The position numbers were made by a program, and so were the translations under genes. Of a DNA stretch of 64,000 nucleotides, positions 37,086 to 45,608 are shown piece after piece. How positions within the stretch are numbered: position 1 is the first letter of the stretch; each line of letters begins with the position of its first letter. The stretch is from Gemmatimonadales bacterium (GTDB lineage Bacteria; Gemmatimonadota; Gemmatimonadetes; Palauibacterales; Palauibacteraceae): the NCBI GenBank assembly GCA_009840115.1, contig VXOJ01000010.1:1-64000 (forward strand), given 5' to 3'. The notes under the pieces are model-generated. The model was not told the origin of the DNA. It did no database searches and saw only the letters and a program-made list of their open reading frames with translations.

Positions 37086-37172
37086 CTACTGCAAAAAAAA
37101 GTGGGGCCCGTACAGCTTCCCCACTTCGAGTAACGCCATCGCCCGCCGGCCCGCACGGACGTATGTGAACAT
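37086..37172 (-). CDS. Possible 28-residue leader ORF ahead of rimP
   Basis: An ATG at 37172 opens 28 codons (MFTYVRAGRRAMALLEVGK, then LYGPHFFLQ) ending at TAG 37088-37086; an internal ATG at 37139 would give a 17-residue version. The ORF spans the whole terminator hairpin, and its T-run encodes the FFL codons. Translation would melt the terminator. It starts only a few bases after a predicted promoter. No coding evidence exists beyond this arrangement. Confidence 0.3.
   Translation of the reverse strand: MFTYVRAGRRAMALLEVGKLYGPHFFLQ
37093..37126 (-). terminator. Strong intrinsic terminator between pgeF and rimP
   Basis: On the minus strand an 8-base stem AAGTGGGG/CCCCACTT (37126-37119 and 37106-37099) with a 12-base loop is followed by an unbroken T-run (37100-37093, the first two bases shared with the stem). 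This is the clearest Rho-independent terminator in the window. It may end murA-pgeF mRNA, act as an attenuator for rimP-nusA-infB, or both. Confidence 0.85.
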
Positions 37173-37181
37173 GCGACCCGG

Positions 37182-37210
37182 AACATACGGCGGGGCCCGA
37201 CCCGCTGCAA
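37182..37210 (-). promoter_or_regulatory. Possible rimP-nusA-infB promoter upstream of the terminator
   Basis: TTGCAG (37210-37205) and TATGTT (37187-37182) are 17 bases apart on the minus strand, in the gap after pgeF. Transcripts from it would run through the terminator at 37093-37126 before rimP. Confidence 0.4.
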
Positions 37211-37240
37211 CAGCCGGCGCTGCTCGCCGGCGTCGCCGGT

Positions 37241-38002
37241 TCAGTCGCTCCGCAGCCCCAGGAAGGCGGCCATCCGTCCCGCCGTACCGCCGCTCGCGCG
37301 GTGTGAATGAAGGTCGCCGGGGCCGCACGACGTGCAGAAACGGGAGATCGTAAGCGCGCCGGGTACGACGCCGGCCGCCGCGGCCTGGGCGGCGAGGATG
37401 CGCCTCAAGTCGAGTTGCGCGCGCGTGCCGCCGAGGCCGAAGGCAGAGAGCACGGGGGTGTCGACCTCGTAGCAGTCCCCGCAGATCGCCGGCCCCAGAT
37501 GGACACGGAGATCCCCGGCGGCGCCGGAGGAGCCGCGGTCGAAGCCGCGAACGAGCCGGGCGATCGCGCGCGGAAGGATGCCCGCCGCGGCCCCCCGCCA
37601 TCCCGCGTGGATCAGCCCGATGCGTCCGCGTTCGCGCGACCACAGATAGACGGGCACGCAATCGGCGGCCGTCGCGGCCAGGAGCCAGCCGGGTCCCTCC
37701 GCGAGCTGGCCGTCCACGCGACCCGCCCGGTGGACCGTGCAGGCCCCCGAGTCGGAGACGGTCGAGGCGCCGATCTCCCGGAGATCCGTACCGTGGACCT
37801 GAGTCGGCACCGAGACCCGGCGGAAGCCGAGTTCGCGGGCCAGGTCCTCGTAGACCGAGGCCACGTGCTCCGGAGAAGCCTCCGCGACCGCGAGGTCCCC
37901 GCGCTCGGCCGTCGTGATCCCGCACACGATGTACGGATCGAGCGCCTCCCACCGCGACAGCCGCAGCATGCCGTCCCCGGGGATCTCCGCGACCTCCGTC
38001 AT
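37241..38002 (-). CDS. pgeF: Purine nucleoside phosphorylase YfiH/LACC1 family
   Basis: Multicopper-oxidase-domain-like protein (YfiH/DUF152); members act on purine nucleosides, and the Escherichia coli protein has been linked to editing of peptidoglycan precursors. The 253-residue product has VSVPTQVHGTDLREI, AATAADCVPVYLW, GLIHAGWRGAAAGI, HLGPAICGDCYEV and the C-terminal CTSCGPGDLHSHRAS, which supply the His/Cys zinc site. The ATG overlaps the murA stop (ATGA). The pairing with murA fits a link to wall-precursor quality control, which is an inference. Confidence 0.93.
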   Translation of the reverse strand: MTEVAEIPGDGMLRLSRWEALDPYIVCGITTAERGDLAVAEASPEHVASVYEDLARELGFRRVSVPTQVHGTDLREIGASTVSDSGACTVHRAGRVDGQLAEGPGWLLAATAADCVPVYLWSRERGRIGLIHAGWRGAAAGILPRAIARLVRGFDRGSSGAAGDLRVHLGPAICGDCYEVDTPVLSAFGLGGTRAQLDLRRILAAQAAAAGVVPGALTISRFCTSCGPGDLHSHRASGGTAGRMAAFLGLRSD

Positions 38003-39288
38003 GCGCGTTCCGGCGCCACCCGTTCGATGCGGGCCCCCAACGACGCGAGGCGTTCGTGGATGCGCTCGTAGCCGCGTTCGATCTGCCCGATGTTGTGCAC
38101 GCGACTCCCGCCTTTCGCGGCCAGCGCCGCGATGAGGAGCGCCATGCCGGCCCGGATGTCGGGGCTCTCGAGCGTCGCCCCGCGCAGCGGCGAAGGTCCG
38201 ACGACGACCGCCCGGTGCGGATCGCAGAGGACGATGCGGGCGCCCATGGCGATCACCTTGTCGACGAAGAACATCCGCGACTCGAACATCTTCTCGTGGA
38301 TGAGGACGGTGCCTCTGCACTGGGTCGCGGCCACCAGCGCGATGCTGATCAGATCCGCGGGGAACGCCGGCCAGGGCCCGTCGTCGATCTTCGGAATCTG
38401 ACCGCCGAGGTCCGGCTGGATCTCCAGCTCTCCCGCGCCGTGCACGAGGAGGTGGTCATCGCGCCACGCGAATTCGAGGCCGAGCCGTCGGAATCCCACG
38501 CGGAGGGGGTCGAAGTGGGTCGGATCCACTCCGGCGATTCGAAGGGTTGAGCCCGTCGCCGCCGCCAACCCGATCACGCTTCCGATCTCAATGTGATCCG
38601 GCCCGATCCGGAAGGTTCCGCCACCCAGGGTCTCCACGCCGTCGATGACGAGCCGCGAAGTCCCGATGCCGTCGATGCGGGCGCCGAGCGTGACGAGAAA
38701 GCGGCACAGGTCCTGCACGTGGGGTTCCGTGGCGGCGTTGCGAAGTTCCGTCGTGCCCGTCGCCGTCGCTGCCGCGAGCACGGCGTTCTCCGTCCCCGTC
38801 ACGGACGGCTCGTCGAGGAACACGGAAGCGCCGCGGAGACCGGGCGCGCGCAGGACGTAGCGGTCTCCGACATCGACCGTCGCGCCGAGCGCCTGCAGCG
38901 CAAGCATGTGGGTGTCGAGGCGGCGGCGCCCGATGAAGTCCCCTCCGGGGTGCGGGAGCTGGCACGACCCAATGCGGGCGAGCATGGGGCCCGCGAGCAG
39001 CACCGATCCGCGGATCCGGCCGGCCAGGTCCGCATCGGGGATCGCCCGCCGATTCACGCCGGCGGCATCGAGTTCGAGAACGCCCGGCGCTGTCCAGTCA
39101 CCCTCGACGCCGAGACTGCGGAGAAGGTCGAGCAGCGTCTCCACGTCGGTGATGCGCGGGACGTTCTCGATGCGCACCGGCTCGCGCGTGAGGAGCGTGG
39201 CGGCGAGGATCGGGAGGGCCGCGTTCTTGTTTCCGACGGGCGTGAACACGCCGCTCAGCTCGTTCCCACCCTCGATCCGATAGTACAT
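37999..39288 (-). CDS. murA: UDP-N-acetylglucosamine 1-carboxyvinyltransferase, Cys-to-Asp form
   Basis: Transfers enolpyruvate from PEP to UDP-GlcNAc, the committed step of peptidoglycan synthesis. The 429-residue product has the EPSP-synthase fold, with GNKNAALP at 19-26 (Lys21 and Asn22) and the usual SVTGTENAVLAAA and FPADLISIALVAATQCRGT regions. The active-site loop reads LPHPGGDFIGRRRLD: Asp117 (codon 38938-38940, GAC) replaces the catalytic Cys115 of Escherichia coli. The same change in Mycobacterium and Chlamydia makes MurA active but insensitive to fosfomycin. The ATG at 39288 is preceded by GGAGGAGG. Confidence 0.96.
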   Translation of the reverse strand: MYYRIEGGNELSGVFTPVGNKNAALPILAATLLTREPVRIENVPRITDVETLLDLLRSLGVEGDWTAPGVLELDAAGVNRRAIPDADLAGRIRGSVLLAGPMLARIGSCQLPHPGGDFIGRRRLDTHMLALQALGATVDVGDRYVLRAPGLRGASVFLDEPSVTGTENAVLAAATATGTTELRNAATEPHVQDLCRFLVTLGARIDGIGTSRLVIDGVETLGGGTFRIGPDHIEIGSVIGLAAATGSTLRIAGVDPTHFDPLRVGFRRLGLEFAWRDDHLLVHGAGELEIQPDLGGQIPKIDDGPWPAFPADLISIALVAATQCRGTVLIHEKMFESRMFFVDKVIAMGARIVLCDPHRAVVVGPSPLRGATLESPDIRAGMALLIAALAAKGGSRVHNIGQIERGYERIHERLASLGARIERVAPERA

Positions 39289-39336
39289 CGCGCCTCCTCC
39301 CCCCCGTTCCCGCCTCCGCCTTGCCGGCACCGCGCG

Positions 39337-39344
39337 CCAAAGTA
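39337..39344 (-). promoter_or_regulatory. Possible murA -10 element
   Basis: TACTTTGG on the minus strand about 50 bases before murA fits the TAnnTTnG pattern seen at other promoters here. No convincing -35 box is found at 16-18 bases. Confidence 0.3.
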
Positions 39345-39455
39345 GCCGGCGGACAGAGGGCGGCCTAGGTTCAGGCGGAATGCAGCGCCGCTCGAACGCA
39401 GTGGGGTTTTGCCGCGGACTGCCAGTCAGTCCGACTCACTTACGGGGGAGCCGCA

Positions 39456-39923
39456 GTGACCACATACGAGATCGCGGTCGTGGCCGGGATGGCGGTTTGG
39501 CTCGTCGTCGCGCTGGCGATTCTCATCGTCCTCCTGCACGCGATTCGCCTGTTGCGCGAAACCCGCGAGCCGCTGGGACAGATCTCGGGTACGGTCACCG
39601 ACCTCAGCGACCGCCTCAAGCCGGTGCTGCACAACGTCGAACAGGCGAGCGACCAGGCCCGGCGCATCGCGGGCCGACTCCGGGACGACGCGGACGGCGT
39701 GGGACAGGCACTGAAGAGCGCGAGCGAATCCACCGGCCGCATGGTGGACCTGGTCGAGGAGCGGGTGGTGGAGGTCGCGGCGCTGCTGGCCGTCGTCCAG
39801 GAGGAGGCCGAGGAGACGTTCCTGACGACGGCCTCCCTGCTGCGCGGACTCCGGCGCGGCAAGGACAACGTCTCGACCGCGAAGCGCGTGGTCCGGGCGC
39901 TCGGGGACCGCGGCGGAGAGTGA
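39456..39923 (+). CDS. DUF948-like membrane-anchored coiled-coil protein
   Basis: A 155-residue protein with one N-terminal transmembrane helix (AVVAGMAVWLVVALAILIVLL) followed by a long amphipathic helical region with heptads (ISGTVTDLSDRLKPVLHNVE, then ASDQARRIAGRLRDDADG). This matches the DUF948/methyl-accepting-like small membrane proteins often annotated as general stress proteins; function unknown. GTG start at 39456 with GGGGGAG upstream. It stands alone, divergent from murA and convergent with uvrD, from which it is separated by a hairpin. Confidence 0.8.
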   Translation: MTTYEIAVVAGMAVWLVVALAILIVLLHAIRLLRETREPLGQISGTVTDLSDRLKPVLHNVEQASDQARRIAGRLRDDADGVGQALKSASESTGRMVDLVEERVVEVAALLAVVQEEAEETFLTTASLLRGLRRGKDNVSTAKRVVRALGDRGGE

Positions 39924-39936
39924 CCGGGGCGGACGG

Positions 39937-39956
39937 GCCCGGCTGCTAGGCCGGGC
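39937..39956. terminator. Hairpin between convergent DUF948 gene and uvrD
   Basis: A 7-base stem GCCCGGC/GCCGGGC (39937-39943 with 39950-39956) and 6-base loop lies in the short convergent gap and includes the uvrD stop codon. No T-run is visible on either side; probably a bidirectional 3' end structure. Confidence 0.45.
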
Positions 39957-42255
39957 GCAGCCCCGCGTACGCGACGACGACTTTCTTCCGGCCGACCGTC
40001 TCGAACGCGATATCGGCCTTGGCCTCCCTCCCGAAGCCGTACACCTGCAGCACCTCGCCGGCCCCGAAGCGCGGATGCACCACGCGTACGCCCGGGGTGA
40101 GCGAGAGCGGCACCTGCGAGTCTTCGTAGTCGTACTCGAGCTCCCCCGGAGGTCCCGACCCTCCATCCGCACCGGCGGCGGCGGCGCGGCCCGATCCGCG
40201 GTCCGGGCTCCTCTGCCAGGCGAAGGAGCGACCTCCCGGCTCGCTTCCGCCCGCCGGTCGGCGGCCGGCCCCGAGGGCGTCCCGGGCACGCCATCGCCCC
40301 CGGCGCGGCGCCGCGAGCCGCGGAAGCACGTGTTCCTCCGGGAGTTCATCGATGAAGCTCGACGGGGCCGAGCGGCTCGCCATCCCCGCCCGCCAGCGGT
40401 GGTCGGCATACGTCAGGCTGAGCCGGTCCATCGCCCTCGTGACCCCGACGTAGAAGAGGCGCCGCTCCTCTTCCAGCCCGCCCGGCGCCTCCACCGCCCT
40501 CGAGAGAGGAAACAGGCCCTCCTCCAGCCCGCCCAGAAAGACCACCGGGAACTCGAGTCCCTTCGCATTGTGCAGCGTGATCATCGTCACCGCTTCACCG
40601 TCGAAGTCCGCCTCATCGAGGTCGGAACGCAGGGACACGGACTGCAGGAACAACTCCAGATCCGTGGCTTCGTCGTCGGGGTCCTCCACGTCGTCGCGCT
40701 CGAACGCCTCCGCCGCCGCGAACAGTTCGCTCACGTTCTCCAGGCGGTCCGCGCCGTCCTCCTCCTCCGCCAGCGCCGTGGCCAGACCGAAGGTCGCGAC
40801 GCAGGCCTCGAGCGCTTCCCGGGCGCCGCAGGCCGGAAGCGAAGCCCGTACGTCGGCGAGCCCGTCCGTGAACCGCCTCAGGCCGCGCGCCGCCGCCCTC
40901 GGGATGCCGTCTTCGTGCCGCGCCCGCGCCGCGACCGCCGCGAGGGGCTCCACGGCCGCGCCTGCGACGGCGCCCGCGCGGGCGAGTGCCTCCAGCCGCT
41001 CCAGGCTCTTCGCTCCGACCCCGCGCCTCGGCCACCCCACGGCGCGCATGAACGCGGCGTCGTCCGCCGGGTTCACGAGAAGGCGCAGGTAGGCGATGAC
41101 ATCCTTTACCTCGCGACGTTCGTAGAAGGGGACGCCTCCCACGATCCGGTACGGGATCCCGGAGCGCCGGAACGCCTCCTCGAAGGCCCGCGACTGGGCG
41201 TTCGTCCGGTACAGCACCGCAAACTCGTTCAGGCCCCGGGTGTCGCGGCCCGCCTCGATCCGCGACGACACCCACGCCGCCTCCGCCCGCTCGTCATCGC
41301 AACGGACGACCTCGATCGGATCGCCGGCCTCCCGCTCGGTGTGCAGCCGCTTCGGTTTCCTCGCGAGGTTCCGTGAGATGACCGCGTTCGCGACCTCGAG
41401 AATCGACCCCGTCGAGCGATAGTTCCGCTCCAGCCGCACGACGTGCGCGCCGTGGAAGTCGGCCTCGAAGTCGAGGATGTTCCGGATGTCCGCTCCACGC
41501 CATCCGTACACCGCCTGATCGTCGTCCCCCACGACGCAGAGGTTCCCGTGTTTCGAGGCCAGCGTCTTCACCATCCGGTACTGGGCGTGGTTCGTGTCCT
41601 GGTATTCGTCCACGAGTACGTGGGCGAAGCGGGCGGCGTAGCGGTCCCGCACGCCGTCCACCGTCTCCAGCAGGCGCACCGTCTCGAACAGGAGGTCGTC
41701 GAAATCGTAGGCGTTGCGCCGTGCGAGTTCGCGCTGGTACGCGGGGTAGACCTTCGCCACGACCTCGGCGAGCAGGTCGAAAGCCTCGGACTCGTACTCG
41801 GCGGGACCCAGGAGCGCGTTCTTCGCGCTGGAGATCCGGCCACGCAGCGCGCGGGGGGCCCAGCGCCTGGGGTCGTACCCCTCCGACTCCATCACATCCC
41901 TGAGCGTGCGGATGGAGTCATCCTCGTCGTAAATCGTGAAGGCGCGCGAGCGGGACGTGTGCGGGGCCTCGATGCGAAGGAGGCGGGCGGCGACCGAGTG
42001 GAACGTGCCGATCCACAGGCCCCGGGTGGAATGGCCGATGAGCCCCTCGATCCGTTCCCGCATCTCGCCGGCGGCCTTGTTGGTGAAGGTGACGGCGAGG
42101 AGGCGTGTGGGCTCCAGCCCCTCCTCGATGAGCCGGGCGGCCCGCGCCGTGAGCACCCGCGTCTTGCCGGAACCCGCGCCTGCGAGGACCAGCAGCGGTC
42201 CTTCGCCGTGCTCCACCGCGTCCCGCTGCTCCGGGTTGAGGCGGAGTCCCCTCAC
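39946..42255 (-). CDS. uvrD: UvrD/PcrA-type DNA helicase
   Basis: Superfamily 1A 3'-5' helicase for nucleotide excision repair, mismatch repair or replication restart. The 769-residue product has the Q motif LNPEQRDAVEH, Walker A AGAGSGKTRVL, motif Ia TFTNKAAGEMRERI, motif II VDEYQDTNHAQ, motif III VVGDDDQAVYGWRGADI, LERNYRS, motif V TLHNAKGLEFPVVF and motif VI RRLFYVGVTRA. The C-terminal Tudor-like polymerase-binding domain (VVHPRFGAGEVLQVYG) is typical of PcrA. The GTG at 42255 overlaps the sensor kinase stop, so it is the last gene of the serS transcript. Confidence 0.95.
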   Translation of the reverse strand: MRGLRLNPEQRDAVEHGEGPLLVLAGAGSGKTRVLTARAARLIEEGLEPTRLLAVTFTNKAAGEMRERIEGLIGHSTRGLWIGTFHSVAARLLRIEAPHTSRSRAFTIYDEDDSIRTLRDVMESEGYDPRRWAPRALRGRISSAKNALLGPAEYESEAFDLLAEVVAKVYPAYQRELARRNAYDFDDLLFETVRLLETVDGVRDRYAARFAHVLVDEYQDTNHAQYRMVKTLASKHGNLCVVGDDDQAVYGWRGADIRNILDFEADFHGAHVVRLERNYRSTGSILEVANAVISRNLARKPKRLHTEREAGDPIEVVRCDDERAEAAWVSSRIEAGRDTRGLNEFAVLYRTNAQSRAFEEAFRRSGIPYRIVGGVPFYERREVKDVIAYLRLLVNPADDAAFMRAVGWPRRGVGAKSLERLEALARAGAVAGAAVEPLAAVAARARHEDGIPRAAARGLRRFTDGLADVRASLPACGAREALEACVATFGLATALAEEEDGADRLENVSELFAAAEAFERDDVEDPDDEATDLELFLQSVSLRSDLDEADFDGEAVTMITLHNAKGLEFPVVFLGGLEEGLFPLSRAVEAPGGLEEERRLFYVGVTRAMDRLSLTYADHRWRAGMASRSAPSSFIDELPEEHVLPRLAAPRRGRWRARDALGAGRRPAGGSEPGGRSFAWQRSPDRGSGRAAAAGADGGSGPPGELEYDYEDSQVPLSLTPGVRVVHPRFGAGEVLQVYGFGREAKADIAFETVGRKKVVVAYAGLRPA

Positions 42256-43490
42256 GTCCCCCGTTTCCCGGGTCGGTGACGCGGCAGCTCGATCCGGAAG
42301 CTCGCGCCCCGCCCCGTGTCCTCGAGGCGGATGGAGCCATCGTGCATGTCCTCGATGATGCGCCGCGTGAGGGACAGGCCGACCCCCCAGCCATGCTTCT
42401 TGGTCGTGACGCCGATGTTGAAGATCTTGTCCCGGAGCGCGGGAGGGATCCCCGGTCCGGTGTCCAGCACCCGGAACACGGAACGCTTGCCGCTCGGGCC
42501 GAGGTGGGAGATCACGATCCGGCCGCCATCCGGAGCCAGCGCGTCGATCGCGTTTCTGATCAGATTTTCGAACGCCCACTCCAGGAGCGTCGGGTTGCCC
42601 AGCACCTCGGGCGACTCGGGCTCCATCTCCACGGCGATCTCGATCTTGCCGGTGCGGGAGAGCGTGGGGAGTCGCGCCTCGAAGTACTGCCGAAGCTGGA
42701 TGGCCGTGGCGCGCACGGACATGGGCTCGAGCTTCGGCTTGTGGCCGATGAGTTCGAAGCGGCGCGACACCTTCTGGAGGCGCGTCACATCCGCCGCCAT
42801 CTCGTCGATGAGATCCGGTTGTCCCACCTCCGATCCCCGGGGGCGCGGCCGGTCCTCGAGGACCTCCAGCCAGCCGACGAGCGAACTGAGCGGCGTGCCC
42901 ATCTGATGCGCCGATTCCCTGGCCATGGCGGACCAGATGCGCTCCCGCTCACTCCGGAAGGAGAGGAAGAGGAGCCAACCTCCGCTGCCGAGGATGACGA
43001 CGAGCGACGCCGCCTGCAGCCACGGGACGAGGCGGAGACGGCTCGTGAACTCGGGATCGCCGAAGTGGACCTGCAGGCCGGGCGCCTCGAAGGGCGGCCG
43101 CAGCGCGTCGAGTTCGACCACGAATTCGCGCAGCGCCTCGTCGTCCGGGTCGTCCGGGTCGCCGGTCGGGCCGAGCGGGAAGTCGTCGGGCAGGTGCGCG
43201 GAGCTGCTCGGGTTCCCCAGGGTATCGGTGATCACGATCGGGATGCGGAGGCGCCGGACCTGGGCGCCCACCTGCTGCGATGCCTGGTTCCAGAGTTCGT
43301 TCTGTTCCTCGATCGTGAGGTTGCCCGCCGCGGCCGCGATGCTGATGGCCGTCAACTGCCCGAGGACCGCGGCGTCGAGCCGGCGTTCCTCCGCCTGCTG
43401 ACGCGAGAAGATGGCGGACCACACGAGGACGCCCGTGGACAGCACCGCGAGCAGCAGCGCGCCGCCGCGCCGGTTCCAGAGCCGGATCAC
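42252..43490 (-). CDS. Orphan membrane sensor histidine kinase
   Basis: A 412-residue two-component kinase with a transmembrane helix near residues 10-27 (GALLLAVLSTGVLVWSAIF), an extracytoplasmic sensor region of about 120 residues rich in Asp/Pro, and a second helix (AASLVVILGSGGWLLFLSF). The H-box is ESAHQMGTPLSSL and the catalytic domain contains WAFENLIRNAIDA (N), DTGPGIPP (G1) and HGWGVGLSLTRRI (G2). The kinase is complete, but no response regulator lies next to it. It overlaps serS upstream and uvrD downstream by 4 bases each, an unusual setting between a tRNA synthetase and a DNA helicase. Confidence 0.88.
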   Translation of the reverse strand: MIRLWNRRGGALLLAVLSTGVLVWSAIFSRQQAEERRLDAAVLGQLTAISIAAAAGNLTIEEQNELWNQASQQVGAQVRRLRIPIVITDTLGNPSSSAHLPDDFPLGPTGDPDDPDDEALREFVVELDALRPPFEAPGLQVHFGDPEFTSRLRLVPWLQAASLVVILGSGGWLLFLSFRSERERIWSAMARESAHQMGTPLSSLVGWLEVLEDRPRPRGSEVGQPDLIDEMAADVTRLQKVSRRFELIGHKPKLEPMSVRATAIQLRQYFEARLPTLSRTGKIEIAVEMEPESPEVLGNPTLLEWAFENLIRNAIDALAPDGGRIVISHLGPSGKRSVFRVLDTGPGIPPALRDKIFNIGVTTKKHGWGVGLSLTRRIIEDMHDGSIRLEDTGRGASFRIELPRHRPGKRGT

Positions 43491-44809
43491 GGGCAGGACT
43501 CGAGCCGATCGAACCCGAGATAGGGGTGGAGAATCTCCGGCAGCAGGATCCCCTCGCCCTCGCGGAAGCCCGTCTCGAGCAACACCACGATGAGCCGGGC
43601 CAGGGCCAGCGCCGAACCGTTCAGCGTGTGGACGTGCAGGGGACGCCCCCCGCCCTGGGGCCGGAAGCGGATATCGGAGCGCCGCGCCTGGAAATCCCCG
43701 TACGACGAGCAACTGGACACCTCGAGCCACGCCTCGACGCCGGGAGCCCAGATCTCCAGGTCGTACGTGATCGCGTTCGCGAATCCGAGATCTCCCAGCG
43801 GGAGCAGAACCCGTCGATAGGGGACTTCCAGGAGCTCGAGCACCCGCTCCGCGTGGCGGGTCAGAAGCTCCAGTTGCGCCTCCGATTCCTCGGGACGGCA
43901 GATGCGGACGATCTCCACCTTGTCGAACTGGTGAACCCGCAGGAGCCCGCGCGTATCGCGGCCCGCGGCGCCGGCCTCCCGCCGGAAGCAGGGCGTGTGC
44001 GCGACGTAGGCCAGCGGCAGGTCCCCCGCGGACAGGATCTCTCCCCGGTGCAGATTCGTGAGGGGCACCTCGGCCGTGGGCACCAGGAAGAGGTCGTCGG
44101 GGTCCGTTCGGTAGGCGTCGTCCTCGAACTTGGGGATGTGACCGGTCCCCATCATCGAATCCCGCGAGACGACGAGAGGGGGCAGGACCTCCAGGTATCC
44201 GTGCTCGCGGACGTGCAGGTCCAGCATGAACTGAACGAGCGCGCGGCTGAGGCGGGCGCCGCCCCCGACGAGGAGCGGAAAGCCGGAGCCCGCGATCTTC
44301 GCACCGCGCTCGATATCCAGGGACGGCGTCCTGCCGCCCGGCAGCGCGCCGCCGCCGGGATCCGTATGGCCGTGCGTCGCCCCGAGCACCCAGTGCGGCG
44401 GCACCTCGCCCTTCCGCGGGGCGCCCCACTCCGCGACCGTCGGCCCTTCTCCTTCCTCTCCGGGCGGGACGCGGGGGTCGGGGATGTTCGGGATCTGCAG
44501 GAGGCCATCGCGCAGCTCCGCCTCGGTGCGCGCCAGGTCCGCATCGAGGGCCCGGATCCGCGCGGCCACGTGGCGCATGGCCTCGATCTCCGCCGATGCG
44601 TCCTCTCCCCTGCCCTTCGCGGCGCCGATCGCCTTCGACGCCGTGTTCCGCTCGGCCTTGAGGACTTCCACTTCCCGGATCAGGCGGCGGCGGACCTCGT
44701 CCGTCCGCAGCGTCTCCTCCACGAGTCCCGCGGCGTGCTCGTCGCCGCGTTTCCGCATGGCGTCGCGGACGAGTTCGGGGTCGTCGCGGAGGGTTCTGAG
44801 GTCAAGCAT
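43487..44809 (-). CDS. serS: Serine--tRNA ligase
   Basis: Charges tRNA-Ser and tRNA-Sec. The 440-residue product has the N-terminal antiparallel coiled-coil tRNA-binding arm (residues 1-110, starting MLDLRTLRDDPELVRDAMRK) and a class II core with motif 2 CFRREAGAAGRDTRGLLRVHQF and motif 3 HTLNGSALALARLIVVLLE. Length and motif order are normal. It follows a lipoprotein gene by 33 bases and overlaps the sensor kinase gene (GTGA). Confidence 0.97.
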   Translation of the reverse strand: MLDLRTLRDDPELVRDAMRKRGDEHAAGLVEETLRTDEVRRRLIREVEVLKAERNTASKAIGAAKGRGEDASAEIEAMRHVAARIRALDADLARTEAELRDGLLQIPNIPDPRVPPGEEGEGPTVAEWGAPRKGEVPPHWVLGATHGHTDPGGGALPGGRTPSLDIERGAKIAGSGFPLLVGGGARLSRALVQFMLDLHVREHGYLEVLPPLVVSRDSMMGTGHIPKFEDDAYRTDPDDLFLVPTAEVPLTNLHRGEILSAGDLPLAYVAHTPCFRREAGAAGRDTRGLLRVHQFDKVEIVRICRPEESEAQLELLTRHAERVLELLEVPYRRVLLPLGDLGFANAITYDLEIWAPGVEAWLEVSSCSSYGDFQARRSDIRFRPQGGGRPLHVHTLNGSALALARLIVVLLETGFREGEGILLPEILHPYLGFDRLESCP

Positions 44810-44842
44810 GTCGGTGGGGGGCGGGATCGGCCGGACGGGACG

Positions 44843-45415
44843 TCACAACGAACCGTGCGTTCCCGGTTCGAGGACGATGTCTCCGCAGTTCGGGTTCACC
44901 AGGTGGCGGAAGACGAGCGTGCCCGCTTCGGGATCGATGGAGAGCACCTGCAGCTTCGCGTAGCGGCTGCACGCGAGAAAGTTGTTCGGGTCGACGCGAC
45001 TGCGCGCGATGAGCACGTCCCCCGGCTGCACCGCGACGGGCGCGTTCAGCGTGTACCCCTGCTCCGGGGCCTCGAGCACGGCGTCGAAGCGTTCGCCGGT
45101 GATCTGCAGACCCGCATCCGTTACGCTGTCCGCGACCGCCGAGAAGGGGACGAGTTCCGGCGCCCCGTCCCGGATCCGAAAGAGGAAATCCCAGTTCAGC
45201 GTCTGGTCCACGCGAGCCGGGACCGCGAGTACGATGTCGAACGCCGGAGGATCTTCGAGGCGGCCCGTCACGTAGTCATACAGCGTGACCTCCGTCGGCG
45301 TGAGCGGAACATCGCCGAGGAAGGCATCGAACGGATCGTCGCAGGCCGTCGCCGCGAGTGCGAGGACCAGCGCTCCGAGCCGGATGGACGGACAGGTTCG
45401 GTGTCGGGGGAACAT
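44843..45415 (-). CDS. Putative lipoprotein upstream of serS
   Basis: A 190-residue exported protein with a signal sequence (SIRLGALVLALAATAC) ending in a lipobox Cys near residue 27. The mature part is beta-rich (VTLYDYVTGRLEDPPAFDIV, then DGAPELVPFSAVADSV) with two further Cys in LACSRYAKL and NPNCGDIVL that could form a disulfide. I do not recognise a family. It probably belongs to the serS transcript. No clear Shine-Dalgarno sequence precedes the ATG at 45415. Confidence 0.7.
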   Translation of the reverse strand: MFPRHRTCPSIRLGALVLALAATACDDPFDAFLGDVPLTPTEVTLYDYVTGRLEDPPAFDIVLAVPARVDQTLNWDFLFRIRDGAPELVPFSAVADSVTDAGLQITGERFDAVLEAPEQGYTLNAPVAVQPGDVLIARSRVDPNNFLACSRYAKLQVLSIDPEAGTLVFRHLVNPNCGDIVLEPGTHGSL

Positions 45416-45521
45416 GGCGCGAAAACTGTCGCCCGGGGGGGACTCGGGCAAGAAAAAACACCCCGGCGCAGCGGGATCGGCCGAGCGGGCCGGCAACGTG
45501 GCGCGGCACCCGCGGCGTCCG

Positions 45522-45529
45522 TAGCTTGG
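45522..45529 (+). promoter_or_regulatory. Possible manC -10 element
   Basis: TAGCTTGG lies about 80 bases before manC and fits the TAnnTTnG pattern of other promoters in the window. A -35 box is not evident. Confidence 0.3.
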
Positions 45530-45608
45530 CCGCGTCGCGGCCGGCCCGCGGCGGGAAGATCCCGGCGCACGCGAGGGCGGTTCGGAGGACGGGAGGGAGG
45601 CTCTGTCG

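Noticed and set aside
37086-37139. Resemblance of MALLEVGKLYGPH to the start of RimM
   Set aside because: The frame stops after 17 residues and no further RimM sequence follows in any frame; the likeness is probably chance.
45447-45460. Poly-A run (T-run on minus strand) near 45450 as a terminator
   Set aside because: No stable stem directly precedes the T-run on the minus strand, and no gene would be terminated there.
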